A stretch of 13,246 bases of DNA from Acidobacteriota bacterium (GTDB lineage Bacteria > Acidobacteriota > Blastocatellia > Pyrinomonadales > Pyrinomonadaceae), in the NCBI GenBank assembly GCA_029777145.1, contig JAKOSS010000546.1, positions 1 through 13,246 of the forward strand, written 5' to 3'. Both the position numbers and the translations under genes were made by a program. The notes below the pieces were generated by a model. That model saw nothing but the letters and a program-made list of their open reading frames with translations. It ran no database searches and was not told the DNA's origin. Below, piece by piece: positions 12,483 through 13,246 of this stretch (its first letter is position 1; every line of letters begins with the position of its first letter).

Positions 12483-13232
12483 TCAACCGATCTCGATGTT
12501 TTCGCGGCGGAGCGCCTCGCGGATCAGCGCCGCGAACTCGATCGCATGCGGGCCGTCGCCGTGAATGCAAACGGTTTCCGCCCGGATCGGGACCGATTCA
12601 CCCGTCGTCGCCGTCACTACACCATCCCTGACCATTGAGAGAACCTGATCGATCGCGGCCGATTCATCGTGGATCAGAGCATTCGTTTCGGAACGCGGCG
12701 TAAGACTGCCGTCGGGCTGATACGTGCGGTCGGAAAAAACTTCCGATGCGGTCTTGAGTCCTGTCGCTTCCGCTTCGGAGATCAGGAAGCTTCCCGAAAG
12801 CCCGTACAGGATCAGCGACGGATCGATCCGTTTGACCGCTTCGGCGATCGATCTCGCCAACAGTCGGTCGCGCGCCGCCATGTTGTACAGCGCGCCGTGC
12901 GGTTTGACGTGATTAAGGCGCGCCCCGAGCGCTTCGCAAACTCCTCTGACCGCCGCAACCTGATAAAGTACCACATCGAACACTTCGTCGGCTGAGAGCT
13001 TCATTTCGCGGCGCCCGAATCCCTGCAGGTCCGGAAACGAAGGATGCGCGCCGATCCTGACGCCCGCAAGAATGCCATTCTCGATCGTCCGGCGCAGGAC
13101 CGTCGGATCGCCGGCATGAAAGCCGCAGGCGACGTTGATCGAAGACACGTAGGTCATCAATTCGTTATCGCGGCCCATCCGCCACGCTCCGAAGCTCTCG
13201 CCCATGTCGGCGTTAAGATCGATCTTGTGCAT
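12483..13232 (-). CDS. pxpA: 5-oxoprolinase subunit A (LamB/YcsF family)
   Basis: PxpA works with PxpB and PxpC to hydrolyse 5-oxo-L-proline (pyroglutamate) to glutamate using ATP, clearing a spontaneous by-product of glutamine and glutathione chemistry. The 249 residues match the family length. Motifs in order are IDLNADMGESFGAW, INVACGFHAGDP, GAHPSFPDLQGFGRR, LNHVKPHGALYN and TVCIHGDGPHA. The ATG at 13230-13232 gives the canonical MHKIDLNADMGE N-terminus, and only 14 bases of upstream sequence are inside the window. pxpB and pxpC are not downstream; if clustered they must lie beyond the right edge. It is transcribed towards the dnaB-dinB-like pair. Confidence 0.95.
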   Translation of the reverse strand: MHKIDLNADMGESFGAWRMGRDNELMTYVSSINVACGFHAGDPTVLRRTIENGILAGVRIGAHPSFPDLQGFGRREMKLSADEVFDVVLYQVAAVRGVCEALGARLNHVKPHGALYNMAARDRLLARSIAEAVKRIDPSLILYGLSGSFLISEAEATGLKTASEVFSDRTYQPDGSLTPRSETNALIHDESAAIDQVLSMVRDGVVTATTGESVPIRAETVCIHGDGPHAIEFAALIREALRRENIEIG

Positions 13233-13246
13233 TGAGCTTAAATTTA

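Noticed and set aside
12469..12493. Shared bidirectional terminator between the dinB-like gene and pxpA
   Set aside because: Only a 5-bp GATCG/CGATC repeat is present, with no T-tract on either strand.
1..13246. CRISPR array, transposase, prophage or toxin-antitoxin genes
   Set aside because: No spaced direct repeats, transposase motifs or phage genes were found. Apart from intein 1, nothing mobile is supported.

Overview
The window is a dense, GC-rich stretch of bacterial chromosome that carries mostly housekeeping genes. Three things suggest the Acidobacteriota, perhaps the Blastocatellia/Pyrinomonadaceae group. The gene content is that of a double-membrane bacterium (a BamD-like outer-membrane assembly protein plus a secreted TPR protein). 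There is a GEMM-I type c-di-GMP riboswitch. There is also a short (C[C/G]CAAAT)n repeat of a kind I associate with those genomes. This placement is an inference; no rRNA is present to settle it.

Layout. Positions 1-3175 hold an envelope cluster on the + strand: the 3' end of a BamD-like lipoprotein gene, a small four-helix membrane protein of unknown function, and a 702-residue secreted TPR protein. A terminator closes it at about 3201-3240. Positions 3317-3987 hold a predicted c-di-GMP-I riboswitch whose closing stem includes the Shine-Dalgarno of the next gene, a secreted CAP/SCP-domain protein. Positions 4045-7375 hold ispE, tRNA-Gln(UUG), prs, rplY and pth. This is a widely conserved neighbourhood linking isoprenoid precursor synthesis, PRPP synthesis and translation. 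Positions 7376-8766 hold rpsF-rpsR-rplI (S6, S18, L9), each with a strong Shine-Dalgarno. They are preceded by a heptamer repeat and a perfect hairpin and followed by two terminators.

Positions 8888-11953 hold dnaB, the replicative helicase gene, interrupted by two inteins. The first (420 aa) splits the Walker A motif between its Lys and Thr and carries a LAGLIDADG homing endonuclease. The second (144 aa) is a natural mini-intein at the position used by the well-known Synechocystis DnaB intein. Removing both leaves a 457-residue helicase of normal length. A DinB/YfiT-like metal-enzyme gene overlaps the 3' end of dnaB. On the minus strand, converging on it, is pxpA (5-oxoprolinase subunit A).

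The least ordinary elements are the riboswitch-CAP gene pair, the double-intein helicase, the repeat/hairpin leader of rpsF, and a tRNA terminator whose T-tract ends four bases before the prs start codon. No CRISPR array, transposase, prophage gene or rRNA was seen. No gap between genes is longer than about 225 bases.
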